DNA of 64,000 nucleotides from Massilia agilis (GTDB taxonomy: Bacteria > Pseudomonadota > Gammaproteobacteria > Burkholderiales > Burkholderiaceae_D). The position numbers and the translations under genes are program-made. Positions 18,605 to 27,089 of the stretch are shown here, piece by piece. Location of the stretch: positions 744,001-808,000 of the forward strand of contig NZ_JANUHB010000002.1 of the NCBI RefSeq assembly GCF_024756255.1, written 5' to 3'. The notes beneath the pieces are model-generated. The model saw only the letters and a list, made by a program, of their open reading frames with translations. It did no database searches and was not told the origin of the DNA. How positions within the stretch are numbered: position 1 is the first letter of the stretch; every line of letters starts with the position of its first letter.

Positions 18605-18874
18605 ATGCGCACCCTGCCCTTGGCGCTGGCGGCCCTGCTGCTGGCAGCCTGCACCACCCCGCAGGAGCGGGCCGCCCAGATGCAGGCTCAGGCGGACGAG
18701 ATGGTGGTGATCTACGGCCCGGCCTGCCAGCGGCTCGGCTACACGGTCAACACCGACCAGTGGCGCGCCTGCATCCTCAACCTGAGTGCGAAGGAAGACC
18801 TGCGCAACTACCTCAGCTACCCGTACTACTCCGGCCCGGGATACTGGCACCACGGCTACTGGGGACCGTACTGA
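18605..18874 (+). CDS. Small lipoprotein, unknown function
   Basis: This is an 89-residue protein with a short signal peptide and lipobox LLAAC (Cys16), so it should be lipidated and exported. The mature part has a CQRLGYTVNTDQWRACI segment with two cysteines that may form a disulfide, and a Tyr/Gly/His-rich end (SYPYYSGPGYWHHGYWGPY). AAAGGAGG precedes the ATG. The segment resembles short proteobacterial lipoproteins annotated only as hypothetical. Its last 62 bases overlap the end of the converging deacetylase gene. Confidence 0.75.
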   Translation: MRTLPLALAALLLAACTTPQERAAQMQAQADEMVVIYGPACQRLGYTVNTDQWRACILNLSAKEDLRNYLSYPYYSGPGYWHHGYWGPY

Positions 18875-19613
18875 GCGCGCGTGCGCAGCCGGCCTTGGTG
18901 ACGGCGGCGTGGGTGGCCAGCAGGCGCTCCACCAGTTGCTGGGCGTGGCGCAGCAGGCGCGGATGGCGCGCGTCCGGCGGATGCAGCGACAGGCGGACCA
19001 GCGGTGCACGCGCCAGCAGCGCCGCGCCGGCGTCGGCTGCCAGCGGCGACAGGAATCGCCCCGCGCGATTGCGCGCTGCGTACACCAGCGACGGGGACAG
19101 CACCGACCTGCCCTGCCGCAGCAGGTGCAGGCGGCTGAAAGTGGTGGTGTACTCGAACGGCGCCTCGCGCAGCGCGCGCCAGGCTTCCGGCCCCAGCAGC
19201 CAGGCCGGTGGCACGAAGCCGTACACCGGCCAGCCGCGCGCGGCAAACCAGTCGAGCCCAAGGCGGATGCGGCGCCGCGACTCGTCGTAGGACAACGCGG
19301 AAAACTCGCCTTCGCGCGTGGTATACACGCCACGCAAAAAGCGGCTGCGCGCGCCGCCGGCCACCGGCACGCTGTCCAGGTGGGTGTAGCCGTGCAGCGC
19401 AAGCTCGTGCCCCTGCGCCAGGTAGCCGGCCAGCCCGGCCTGCATGGATTCGGACACCTCGTCGCGCTCGTGGTAGCGCGGCACCACCAGCCAGGTCAGG
19501 GGAATATCGGCCACTTCACGGATCGCGCGGGCCAGCCGCTCGCAGCCGGCCCAGGTGGCCGGCGCGACGTCGTGGATCGACACGCACAGCAATTGTGGCT
19601 CAGTCGGTGACAC
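18813..19613 (-). CDS. DUF2334 polysaccharide deacetylase-like protein
   Basis: The protein has 266 residues. The SIHDVAP motif at residues 11-17 supplies the metal-binding Asp of the NodB-like fold. HELALHGYTH at about 69-78 supplies the two His ligands. VYGFVPPAWLLG and LVRLSLHPPDARHP match later DUF2334 blocks. It lacks a signal peptide, so it acts in the cytoplasm or is exported by another route. Its start overlaps the end of the glycosyltransferase gene by 14 bp, so the two form an operon, probably for glycan or glycolipid modification. The C-terminus runs 62 bp into the opposite-strand lipoprotein gene. Confidence 0.85.
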   Translation of the reverse strand: MSPTEPQLLCVSIHDVAPATWAGCERLARAIREVADIPLTWLVVPRYHERDEVSESMQAGLAGYLAQGHELALHGYTHLDSVPVAGGARSRFLRGVYTTREGEFSALSYDESRRRIRLGLDWFAARGWPVYGFVPPAWLLGPEAWRALREAPFEYTTTFSRLHLLRQGRSVLSPSLVYAARNRAGRFLSPLAADAGAALLARAPLVRLSLHPPDARHPRLLRHAQQLVERLLATHAAVTKAGCARALSTVPSSRGASIPGRSSTGS

Positions 19614-20742
19614 AGATGCGCTCCACCTCCAGTGCCGCCCGCTCCGCGCTGGCCACCAGGCTGCCGTAGCGCTGCATCAGCTGCGGCATCACCCGGTCCC
19701 AGTCGTAATGGTCCTGCGCCTTGCGGCGCGCGTTGATGCCCAGCTGCGCCAGGTCGCGCTGGTAGATGGCCTCGATGGCCGCGGCCAGGCTGTCCACGTT
19801 GTTGGGCTCGGCCAGGATGCCGGTCTCGGCGTCCACCAGCTCGGCCACGCCGCCGCCCGAGGTGCCCACCACCGGCAGGCCGCAGGCCATGGCCTCGAGC
19901 ACGATCAGGCCGAAGGTTTCGCAGTCGCCCGGATGCACCAGCACGTCGCAGCTGGCCAAGAGGCGCGCCAATTGGCGCTGGTCACGCTTGAACGGCACGT
20001 AGGTGATTTGCGGGTAGCGCGGCAGCTCGGTGCCGCCGCCGATCAGCACCAGGTGGTAGGGGCGCCCGAGCTTGCGCACCGCGTCGATCAGCACATGCAG
20101 CTTTTTTTCGGGCGTGAAGCGGCCGGCGTACACCAGCAGGCGCGCGTTGGGGGCCAGGTGCAGGTGCTCGCGCAGCGTGTCCACCCGCCGGTCGGGCCGG
20201 AACACGCCGCTGTCGATGCCCAGCGGCTGGTGCAGCGCGTCGGGCACACCCATGTCGGCCAGCTGCTGGACCATGAGCCTGCTGGGCGCAAGCACCAGGT
20301 CGAACCGCCGGTACAGGTGTGCGAGATAGCGCCGCACCGCGGCCGCCGACACCCGGCCCAGCCGGTGCTGCACCAGGCGCGGCAGGTCGGAATGGTAGAA
20401 CGCCACGGCCGGCACGCCGTGCTGCTGCTGCATGCGCAGCGCGGCCCAGGCGCAGTGGCCGGCGTCACCGGCCTCCACCAGGTCGGCACGGGCCGTTTGC
20501 AGCTGGCGCGCCGGGCCCGCCACCGACAGCGGCATGCGGTAGCCGTGGATGCCGGGCACCGACACCGCCGGAATGCGCACCAGCGCCGGCGCGCGGCCAC
20601 GGCCGCGGCTTTGCACATTGGGGCTGAGGATGGTGTGCCGAACGCGGCTGTGCCTTGCCAGCCAGCGCGCCTTGGCGTTCAGGTAGGTACTCACGCCGCC
20701 GCCTTCCGGCGCGTAGAACATGGTGATGTCGACGAGATGCAT
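19600..20742 (-). CDS. GT-B glycosyltransferase (GT4 family)
   Basis: The protein has 380 residues. The N-terminal acceptor domain begins MHLVDITMFYAPEGGGVSTYL, a typical GT4 glycine loop. The C-terminal nucleotide-sugar domain contains LLVYAGRFTPEKKLHVLIDAV and the E-x7-E motif within CETFGLIVLEAMACGLPVV. It is cytoplasmic, with no membrane helix. Four-base or longer overlaps with the downstream DUF2334 gene suggest a two-gene unit; sugar and acceptor are unknown. The ATG at 20742 fits the domain start. Confidence 0.88.
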   Translation of the reverse strand: MHLVDITMFYAPEGGGVSTYLNAKARWLARHSRVRHTILSPNVQSRGRGRAPALVRIPAVSVPGIHGYRMPLSVAGPARQLQTARADLVEAGDAGHCAWAALRMQQQHGVPAVAFYHSDLPRLVQHRLGRVSAAAVRRYLAHLYRRFDLVLAPSRLMVQQLADMGVPDALHQPLGIDSGVFRPDRRVDTLREHLHLAPNARLLVYAGRFTPEKKLHVLIDAVRKLGRPYHLVLIGGGTELPRYPQITYVPFKRDQRQLARLLASCDVLVHPGDCETFGLIVLEAMACGLPVVGTSGGGVAELVDAETGILAEPNNVDSLAAAIEAIYQRDLAQLGINARRKAQDHYDWDRVMPQLMQRYGSLVASAERAALEVERICVTD

Positions 20743-20850
20743 GCTGGGGGTCCGCTCAAAGTTCGCCCACGATAGCAGTCGACCGCGGGCCTAGCTTGCG
20801 CACACTCAAACAGGCTCCCGCGTCTCACCGGCGGGTTGCCGTTCTGTTTA

Positions 20851-21444
20851 TTATGCGCTGCGACGGTCCAGCATGGCGCGCGCTATGGTGCCCGCGTCCA
20901 CGTATTCGAGTTCGCCCCCGACGGGGACGCCGCGCGCGAGGCGGCTCACCGCCAGGCCGCGCGCCTTCAGCATTTCACTGATGTAATGGGCGGTGGCTTC
21001 GCCCTCGTTGGTGAAGTTGGTGGCAAGCACCACTTCCCTGACCTCGCCGTCGGTCGAACGGCCCACCAGCTTGTCCAGGTGCAGGTCCTTGGGGCCGATG
21101 CCGTCCAGCGGCGACAGGCGCCCCATCAGCACGAAGTACAGGCCCTTGTAGGTCAGGGTCTGTTCGATCATCACCTGGTCGGCCGGCGTTTCGACCACGC
21201 ACAGCAGCGAGCGGTCGCGCGCCTCGTCCTGGCACAGGTCGCACACCTCGGCTTCGGTAAAGGTGTTGCACAGCGCGCAGTGATGCACCTGGTCCACCGC
21301 CTGGTACAGCGCGCGCGACAGCATGGCCGCGCCCTCGCGGTCATGCTGCAGCAGGTGGAAGGCCATGCGCTGCGCCGACTTCGGGCCCACGCCGGGCAGG
21401 CGCTTGAGCGCCTCGGTCAGGAAGTCGAGCGATTTGGAAGACAT
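20851..21444 (-). CDS. recR: Recombination mediator RecR
   Basis: At 197 residues this is the normal family length. It has the helix-hairpin-helix [18 protein letters not shown], a C4 zinc finger ([16 protein letters not shown]) and a Toprim domain ([17 protein letters not shown], followed by [16 protein letters not shown]). RecR helps RecO and RecF load RecA at single-strand gaps. It follows dnaX-ybaB with a yciI-like gene inserted between, on the same strand with short gaps. Confidence 0.97.
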   Translation of the reverse strand: MSSKSLDFLTEALKRLPGVGPKSAQRMAFHLLQHDREGAAMLSRALYQAVDQVHHCALCNTFTEAEVCDLCQDEARDRSLLCVVETPADQVMIEQTLTYKGLYFVLMGRLSPLDGIGPKDLHLDKLVGRSTDGEVREVVLATNFTNEGEATAHYISEMLKARGLAVSRLARGVPVGGELEYVDAGTIARAMLDRRSA

Positions 21445-21448
21445 GGCC

Positions 21449-21742
21449 TTACTTGACGCGATACGCCGCCAGCACCTCGGCCGTCATGGTCGGCGCGAAT
21501 TCGGTAATGTCGTAGCGCGCCACGCCGGCCTTGTGAAACGGATCCTGGCGGATCAGTTCCTCGACCTCGGCGCGGCTGTCGCCCTGCGCGATGATCACGC
21601 CGCCCTCGCGCGGCACCTTGCGGCCGGACATGAGGAAGTTACCCTTGGCATATTGCTCTTCCAGGAAGTCGCGGTGCGCCGCCAGGTGGCCGTCGATCTG
21701 CTCGAGCGGCACGATATAGGTGAGGGAAATGACAAACATCAT
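21449..21742 (-). CDS. YciI family protein
   Basis: The protein has 97 residues with a ferredoxin-like alpha-beta fold. The family pattern is [24 protein letters not shown], which contains the conserved HR(D), then [18 protein letters not shown] and a C-terminal [16 protein letters not shown]. YciI proteins are proposed small enzymes or ligand-binding proteins of unknown function. The ATG overlaps the ybaB stop by one base, and recR begins 4 bp beyond its stop, so it is part of the dnaX-recR operon. Confidence 0.9.
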   Translation of the reverse strand: MMFVISLTYIVPLEQIDGHLAAHRDFLEEQYAKGNFLMSGRKVPREGGVIIAQGDSRAEVEELIRQDPFHKAGVARYDITEFAPTMTAEVLAAYRVK

Positions 21743-22068
21743 CAGAACGGCATCTTGAAGCCCGGCGGCAGCGGCAGGCCGGCGGTGAGGCTGCCCATCT
21801 TTTCGGCGGCAGTGGCTTCCGCCTTGCGCACGGCGTCGTTGAACGCGGCGGCCACCAGGTCTTCCAGCATGTCCTTGTCGTCCGCCAGCAGCGACGGGTC
21901 GATCTGCACGCGCTTGACGTCGTTCTTGCAGGTCATGGTGACCTTGACCAGGCCGGCGCCGGACTGGCCCTCGACCTCGATGAGCGCCAGCTGCTCCTGC
22001 GCTTTTTTCATGTTGTCCTGCATGGCCTGGGCTTGCTTCATCAGCCCAGCGAGCTGGTTTTTCATCAT
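21742..22068 (-). CDS. ybaB: Nucleoid-associated protein YbaB/EbfC
   Basis: A 108-residue protein with the standard YbaB layout: [39 protein letters not shown] and a C-terminal [12 protein letters not shown]. It forms a DNA-binding tweezer-like dimer. The start at 22068 gives the family length and has TTGGAG upstream. It lies 56 bp after dnaX, as in most proteobacteria. Confidence 0.96.
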   Translation of the reverse strand: MMKNQLAGLMKQAQAMQDNMKKAQEQLALIEVEGQSGAGLVKVTMTCKNDVKRVQIDPSLLADDKDMLEDLVAAAFNDAVRKAEATAAEKMGSLTAGLPLPPGFKMPF

Positions 22069-22124
22069 GGCTGTGTTCTCCAAAAGTCTGGTATAGACAA
22101 AAATTGACTGGATAAATTCAGTGT

Positions 22125-24305
22125 TCAGGCGGCCTTGGGGCGCACCGAACCGGGCACCACGAAGGCGTTGAACTGGCGCGCCATCGCCTGCACGAACGGG
22201 TCGGCATCGACGGCCGCCTCGGCCTCGCGCTGGCGGCGTTCGCGCTCGGCCTTGGCCTCGGCGCTGGCGGTGTACCACACCGGCGCGATCTGGGTGTCCA
22301 CGTTCACGCGCACCTGCGGAAAGCGCTCCTGCAGCGCGGCGCACAGCTTCTCGCTGTTGCCGCTGGCGCGCAGCGTATCGACCGGCACGCGCAGGCGGAA
22401 GGTCGCGGATGCGCTATCGGCCACGCACTCGACCAGTTCGGTCTGCAGCGCCAGCTGCTGCGCCACCCCGCGCAGCGGCAGGCTTGCGGCCAGCGCCGGC
22501 CAGTTGCCGTCCCACGCGATCGCCGGGACCGGCGTGACCACGTAAGCGTACGGCGGCGCGGCCGGCGCGCGGCTTGGCGCGGGCGGCGGCGCCACCGGCG
22601 CGGCTTCCGAGGCCACCGCGCGGTCGTCCGAAAATTCGGTCACCCACGACGGCGGTTCTTCGGTGAGCGTGTCGCCGTCCTCGTATTCCATTGCCTGCGC
22701 CTGGCCGCGCATGAGGGCGGCCGGCTGTCCCTGGTCCCACGGCGGCGAGCCGGCCGGCTGGCCGGCCGCGCGCATCTGCGGATTCTGTGGCACTTGCTGC
22801 GGCTGCGGCGGCGCGGCGCGCATCTGCGGTGCCGGCGGCTGTGGCGCCGGTGCGGCTGGCGCAGCCTGGGCGGCCGGCGCCGACGGCGCGCCGTTGTCGG
22901 GCGCAGGCGGCGGCGACGCCGAGCGCTTGCCGCCGATGACGTTACGCGAGGCAGCGCGCGCCGCTTCGAGCGCCGCGTTGATGGCGGCCCGCGCCGGGCT
23001 CATGGGCTGTGCGGAGCTCGGTGCTGCATGCGGCTGGCTTGCAGGCGGCGGCGCCGCAGGCGCTGGCGCTGCCTGGACCGGCGTGGCAGGCGGGCGGGTC
23101 GGCACGGTGGCGTGGCTGGCCACCGCTGCTGCCGCGGCGCGCGCGGGTGCCTGCGGACGCGCCGGCGCGGACTGCGCCGGTGCGGCCACCGCATCGGCGC
23201 CGCCCTGCCCCGGGCGGAACGCCAGCATGCGCAGCAGCGTCATCGTAAAGCCCGCGTATTCGTCGGGCGCCAGGCCAATCTCGTTACGGCCGTGCACCGC
23301 AATCTGGTAATACAGCTGCACTTCCTGCGGGTCGAACTGGCCGGCCAGGCGCTGGATGTCGGCCAGTTCCGGCAGGTCTTCCGGCACGGCGGATGGCACG
23401 GTCTGCGCCAGCGCAACGCGATGCAGCAGCGTGGCCAGGTCCTGCAGCGCGCCGTTGTACGACAGGCTGCGGCTGGCCATTTCGTCGGCCACCGCCATCA
23501 GGTCGGCGCCGTCCTGTTTGGCCAGGGCGTCGAGCAGGCGCACCAGGTAGGACTGGTCCAGCGCGCCCAGCATGCCCTGCACCGCGTCCAGCGTGACCTG
23601 GCCGGCGGCGTAGGCGATCGCCTGGTCGGTCAGCGACAGCGCATCGCGCATCGAACCGTGCGCGCCTTGCGCCAGCAGGCGCAGCGCCGGCTGCTCGTAC
23701 GTGACGCCTTCCTGCCCGAGGATGTTCTCGAGGTGACCGACGATGTGCCCCGGCGGCATCTGCTTCAGGTTGAACTGCAGGCAGCGCGACAGCACCGTGA
23801 CCGGGATCTTTTGCGGGTCGGTGGTCGCGAGGATGAACTTCACGTGCTCGGGCGGCTCTTCCAGCGTCTTGAGCATCGCGTTGAACGCGTGATTGGTCAG
23901 CATGTGCACCTCGTCGATCATATAGACCTTGAAGCGCGCGTTGCTGGGGGCGTACACCGCCTGTTCGAGCAGCTGGGCCATCTCGTCCACGCCGCGGTTG
24001 GACGCCGCGTCCATCTCGATGTAGTCCACGAAGCGGCCGGCGTCGATCGCACGGCAGGCCTCGCACTGGCCGCAGGGTTCGGCAGTGATGCCGCCCTGGC
24101 CGTCCGGGCCGGTGCAGTTGAGCGACTTGGCCAGGATGCGCGAGAGCGTCGTCTTGCCGACGCCGCGCGTACCCGTGAACAGGTAGGCATGGTGCAAACG
24201 CCCGGTCGCAAGGGCGTGCGTGAGCGCGCGCACCACGTGCTCCTGACCGACCAGCGTGTCGAAGTTCCGGGGACGGTATTTGCGGGCGAGGACTTGATAG
24301 GACAT
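22125..24305 (-). CDS. dnaX: DNA polymerase III subunits gamma and tau
   Basis: The protein has 726 residues. The AAA+ clamp-loader ATPase has Walker [10 protein letters not shown], a zinc-binding cysteine cluster (C..C..C in CGQCEAC plus LNC), Walker B MIDEVHML and the SRC arginine-finger motif in VLSRCLQF. After about residue 380 there is a long Ala/Pro-rich linker, then a tau-type C-terminal domain. I saw no clear slippery heptamer for a gamma-producing frameshift. It leads the dnaX-ybaB-yciI-recR operon. Confidence 0.97.
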   Translation of the reverse strand: MSYQVLARKYRPRNFDTLVGQEHVVRALTHALATGRLHHAYLFTGTRGVGKTTLSRILAKSLNCTGPDGQGGITAEPCGQCEACRAIDAGRFVDYIEMDAASNRGVDEMAQLLEQAVYAPSNARFKVYMIDEVHMLTNHAFNAMLKTLEEPPEHVKFILATTDPQKIPVTVLSRCLQFNLKQMPPGHIVGHLENILGQEGVTYEQPALRLLAQGAHGSMRDALSLTDQAIAYAAGQVTLDAVQGMLGALDQSYLVRLLDALAKQDGADLMAVADEMASRSLSYNGALQDLATLLHRVALAQTVPSAVPEDLPELADIQRLAGQFDPQEVQLYYQIAVHGRNEIGLAPDEYAGFTMTLLRMLAFRPGQGGADAVAAPAQSAPARPQAPARAAAAAVASHATVPTRPPATPVQAAPAPAAPPPASQPHAAPSSAQPMSPARAAINAALEAARAASRNVIGGKRSASPPPAPDNGAPSAPAAQAAPAAPAPQPPAPQMRAAPPQPQQVPQNPQMRAAGQPAGSPPWDQGQPAALMRGQAQAMEYEDGDTLTEEPPSWVTEFSDDRAVASEAAPVAPPPAPSRAPAAPPYAYVVTPVPAIAWDGNWPALAASLPLRGVAQQLALQTELVECVADSASATFRLRVPVDTLRASGNSEKLCAALQERFPQVRVNVDTQIAPVWYTASAEAKAERERRQREAEAAVDADPFVQAMARQFNAFVVPGSVRPKAA

Positions 24306-24418
24306 GGCGCGATTTTACAGCAGTTGTGCGTTGCCGCCCACAATCGGCCGGGGCCGGCGCTCGCGCAGTCGCGCGGGCCAGTGAATTGGATGCGAGGGCC
24401 GGAGACGGCCCCCGCCCG

Positions 24419-24583
24419 TCAGCGCCCCGAGCAGTGCCCGCCGCTGGCCGCCTGCCCGCTACCGAGCGCGATCAGCGGCGGCTCGGCCTGCGTGGTCTGG
24501 CTGCGCGAAAAATCCAGCGCAACCAGCAAGCCGAACGCCAGCCAGAACAGGATGGTGATGATGCCAAATGTCCGTTTGCTCAT
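24419..24583 (-). CDS. Tiny single-helix membrane protein following the YeeE/YedE transporter
   Basis: The ORF has 54 residues, starting at the ATG inside TCATGC that overlaps the transporter stop by four bases (ATGA). The protein has a basic N-terminus (MSKRTFG), one membrane helix (IITILFWLAFGLLVAL), a Gln/Thr-rich stretch and a His/Cys-containing end (GGHCSGR). The terminal Cys next to His is suggestive in an operon for sulfur transfer, but its function is unknown. Overlap and codon use support a real gene. Confidence 0.65.
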   Translation of the reverse strand: MSKRTFGIITILFWLAFGLLVALDFSRSQTTQAEPPLIALGSGQAASGGHCSGR

Positions 24584-25698
24584 GCCGGCGCTCCCATCAC
24601 CTGCTTGCGAATCCGCACACCGACGAGCGACCCGGCGAAGGCCAGCGCGAACCACACCCAGCCATGCAGGCTGGCGGAGGTAATCCCGTCCAGGAAGGCG
24701 CCGACATTGCAGCCGAACGCCATGCGCGAGCTGTAGCCCATCACCAGGCCGGCCACCATCGCCACGGCGATCCGCCTGGCGCTTGGCACCCGCACGTCCG
24801 GCGGCCCGTTCCAGCGCGATGCGGCCAGAGCGCCGTAGATCAGGCCGACGTTGGTCACCGAGGTGACGTCGGCCAGGATCGGTGCGGCCAGCCGGTCCGC
24901 GTGCGGCGCCACGCCCCAGAAGGCGTCGCCGGCCGCGCTCCAGCCCACTGCCTGGGCCGCCTTCGCGCCCCACAAACCGAGGCCGTAGACCACGCCCCAC
25001 GGCTGCCCTGCCACCACCAGGTGCAAGGCGTACAGGATCGCCAGCAGCAAGGCGCCCAGCCACCAGCGCCTGGCCCAGCGCGTTTCGGCAGCCAGCAGCT
25101 TGTGCGCGGCGCGGTGCTTGTGCCCGCCCGCCCACGCGCCCCACGCCACCGCCGCGCAACCGGCCACGGTGATCGCCAGCGCGGCCGGCCAGCCGAACTG
25201 CAGCATGTCCACCGGCGCCAAGCCGCCCAGCGCCAGCCACGCCGGCTGGTGCGATGCGCCCACGAAGCTGCCGATCACGAAGGTGGGCAGCACCGCAAAC
25301 GACACCGGCGCGCCGCTGCCGGCCTTGTAGAGCGTGCCGGAGCCGCAGCCATCGGCCACCTGCATGGCGGCGCCAAACAGGAAGGCGCCCAGCACCAGGC
25401 TGAACGAAATCGGCGCCACCGCGCCCACCAGTTCGCCAGGGTGCGCTGCCAGGAGCGGCAGCGTGAGGGCGGCGGCCAGCGAGATCACCAGCATCTGCGC
25501 CCACAGTCCTTGCGGGTCGCGCTTCTCAATATAGTTGCGCCAGCCGGTCGTAAAACCGAAGCGGGCGCCCTGCAGCACCGCGCCAAAGCCGATCCCGATC
25601 AGGGCCAGCAGGCCTTGCCGCAGTCCGGCCGCCAGCGTGACGGCCACGGCCAGCGCCAGGGCGCCGGCCACCCAGCCGGCGCGTTTCAGGTAACGCAT
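24580..25698 (-). CDS. YeeE/YedE family transporter (TsuA-like, thiosulfate/sulfur uptake)
   Basis: A 372-residue integral membrane protein with about 9-10 helices and internally repeated halves. Conserved cysteine motifs are GCGSGTLYKAGSG in the first half and AFGCNVGAFLDGI in the second. In TsuA-type proteins such cysteines line the path for thiosulfate. It lies directly after a periplasmic rhodanese gene (9-bp gap) and before a tiny membrane protein (4-bp overlap), so the three form one sulfur-handling unit. The substrate (thiosulfate) is inferred from the family. Confidence 0.88.
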   Translation of the reverse strand: MRYLKRAGWVAGALALAVAVTLAAGLRQGLLALIGIGFGAVLQGARFGFTTGWRNYIEKRDPQGLWAQMLVISLAAALTLPLLAAHPGELVGAVAPISFSLVLGAFLFGAAMQVADGCGSGTLYKAGSGAPVSFAVLPTFVIGSFVGASHQPAWLALGGLAPVDMLQFGWPAALAITVAGCAAVAWGAWAGGHKHRAAHKLLAAETRWARRWWLGALLLAILYALHLVVAGQPWGVVYGLGLWGAKAAQAVGWSAAGDAFWGVAPHADRLAAPILADVTSVTNVGLIYGALAASRWNGPPDVRVPSARRIAVAMVAGLVMGYSSRMAFGCNVGAFLDGITSASLHGWVWFALAFAGSLVGVRIRKQVMGAPA

Positions 25699-25707
25699 GC
25701 CCCGCCC

Positions 25708-26676
25708 TTACTTCTTGAGCGAACGCTTGGCGTCCTGCATCAGGGCGGTCATGCGCGACGGTTCGTTTTGCATCGGCAGTTTGGTCTTGCTCCACTCCAC
25801 CACCGACTGCGGGTACAGCTTCACGCGCTTGTTGCCTGCGATCTCGGACAGCACGAACCAGTCAGTGGCGGCCCAGTGACCGGTATTGCAGAACGAGACG
25901 GCGTCCTTGTCCGCAAGGCCTGCCTGGCGCACGGCCTGCTGCAGCTCGTCGGCGCTCTTGAGCGTCTTGTCGTCGGCATTGAAGAAGGTCGCGTTATCGA
26001 GCGAGCGTGCGCCTGGCAAGGTGCCGTAGCGGGCCGCAGCGTCAACCCGCTGCTCGCCCTTGAAGAAGGCGGCCGGGCGGGCGTCCACCAGAACGGGCGC
26101 CTTGCCTGCCTGGACCTCGGCGGCCAGCTCCTGCGTTTCGGCGATCATCGCCTTGTTGTAGTGATAGGTGAACGCGGTCGGGGCGACCTTGGGCGCCGCG
26201 GTGTCGAGCGCCCCGCCGGCGGCCTTCCAGCCGAGCGTGCCGCCGTCGAGGACCGACAGGCGGGTCAGTCCGCCCACTTTCAGGGTCCAGTAGACGCGGG
26301 CGGCGGCGCCAAAGTCGGTGTGGTCATTGCCGGCATGGGCCACGATCACGCGCGTGTCGGCGGTAATGCCGGCCTGGCGCAGCAGTTCGGTCAGCTTGGT
26401 CTCGGCCGGCAGTGCGCCGGCGTTGTCCGCCGGGCCGCGGTAGGCGGCATAGGGCGTGTTGACGGCGCCGGGAATGTGGCCGGCGGCATAGTCCTTCGGT
26501 GCGCGGATGTCGAGCACCCGCACGTCGGCTTGCTCGAGCAGCGGTTTGAGCTCGGCGGGCTTGACGACCGGGTTGTTGGCGGCCGGCGCGGCAGGCGCCG
26601 CGAACGCTGCGATGGGAACGGAAATGGCAATGGTGGCCGCCAGCACCGCCGGCAGCAGGCGTGAGTTATTTAGCAT
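25708..26676 (-). CDS. Periplasmic two-domain rhodanese (sulfurtransferase)
   Basis: The protein has 322 residues. A signal peptide ends near AFA-AP (about residue 26). The first rhodanese domain (about 35-155) lacks the active-site Cys (VAHAGNDHTDFGA). The second (about 175-300) carries it in SFCNTGHWAATDWF. This two-domain layout with one active cysteine matches SseA/YnjE-type sulfurtransferases. It is the first gene of an operon with the YeeE/YedE transporter. A reasonable model is that it processes or delivers sulfur as persulfide or thiosulfate at the periplasmic face. Confidence 0.9.
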   Translation of the reverse strand: MLNNSRLLPAVLAATIAISVPIAAFAAPAAPAANNPVVKPAELKPLLEQADVRVLDIRAPKDYAAGHIPGAVNTPYAAYRGPADNAGALPAETKLTELLRQAGITADTRVIVAHAGNDHTDFGAAARVYWTLKVGGLTRLSVLDGGTLGWKAAGGALDTAAPKVAPTAFTYHYNKAMIAETQELAAEVQAGKAPVLVDARPAAFFKGEQRVDAAARYGTLPGARSLDNATFFNADDKTLKSADELQQAVRQAGLADKDAVSFCNTGHWAATDWFVLSEIAGNKRVKLYPQSVVEWSKTKLPMQNEPSRMTALMQDAKRSLKK

Positions 26677-26793
26677 CGGAAACGTCGAAGTGGTGCCCGG
26701 TCAGGGGCAAATGTGAACTACGGGACGAAACGATGATACTGCAATTTGCAACCGCTCGCTGAGGACGGTCGAAAACGGAAGGAAGGGGAAAGA

Positions 26794-26889
26794 GGCGAGC
26801 CTGATCTGCGGCACTTGCGGTGAACGGCTTTGGCTGCTTCGTTCCCGACCTGACCAGGTAAACCATGCCGCAATGCGCAGGGGCCCGCC
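26794..26889 (-). ncRNA. ffs: 4.5S RNA, the bacterial SRP RNA
   Basis: On the minus strand the 96-nt segment begins GGCGGGCC and ends GGCTCGCC, which pair as the terminal helix. The centre contains the universally conserved SRP tetraloop hairpin and symmetrical loops (TTTACCTGGTCAGG ... GGGAACGAAGCAGCC). It binds Ffh for co-translational targeting. A TATAAT box lies just upstream. Location near dnaX is usual in betaproteobacteria. Confidence 0.92.
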
Positions 26890-26896
26890 AGGTGCA

Positions 26897-26926
26897 ATTA
26901 TAACCGAGCGACGCCGGTTATGGGAA
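26897..26926 (-). promoter_or_regulatory. Promoter of the 4.5S RNA
   Basis: The minus strand has a perfect TATAAT (26897-26902) seven bases before the RNA start, with TTCCCA (four of six matches) 18 bases further upstream. Confidence 0.6.
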
Positions 26927-26981
26927 ATCGGGCCTTCCCGGTGCCAGGGTCAGGTGAGCTCCGCCTCTTTAGCCAGCTCAG

Positions 26982-27063
26982 CATGGGTCCCCGCCTGCGC
27001 GGGGACGACGATCTGATGCGCTGACATCATGCCCCGTCGTCCCCGCGCAGGCGGGGACCCATG
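26982..27063. repeat. Dispersed palindromic repeat, CCCCGCGCAGGCGGGG variant
   Basis: The left arm CATGGGTCCCCGCCTGCGCG and its inverse at the right (ending CGGGGACCCATG) enclose about 35 bp. The arms are nearly perfect inverted copies. It sits in the gap between the 4.5S RNA and the ubiD stop and belongs with the copies at 15906, 39463 and 49738. Confidence 0.75.
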
Positions 27064-27089
27064 GACCGCTGGCGCAGCCGAGTATTGGC

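Noticed and set aside
22125..24305. Programmed frameshift in dnaX producing gamma
   Set aside because: No A-rich slippery heptamer followed by a hairpin was seen; the Ala/Pro linker region is GC-rich.
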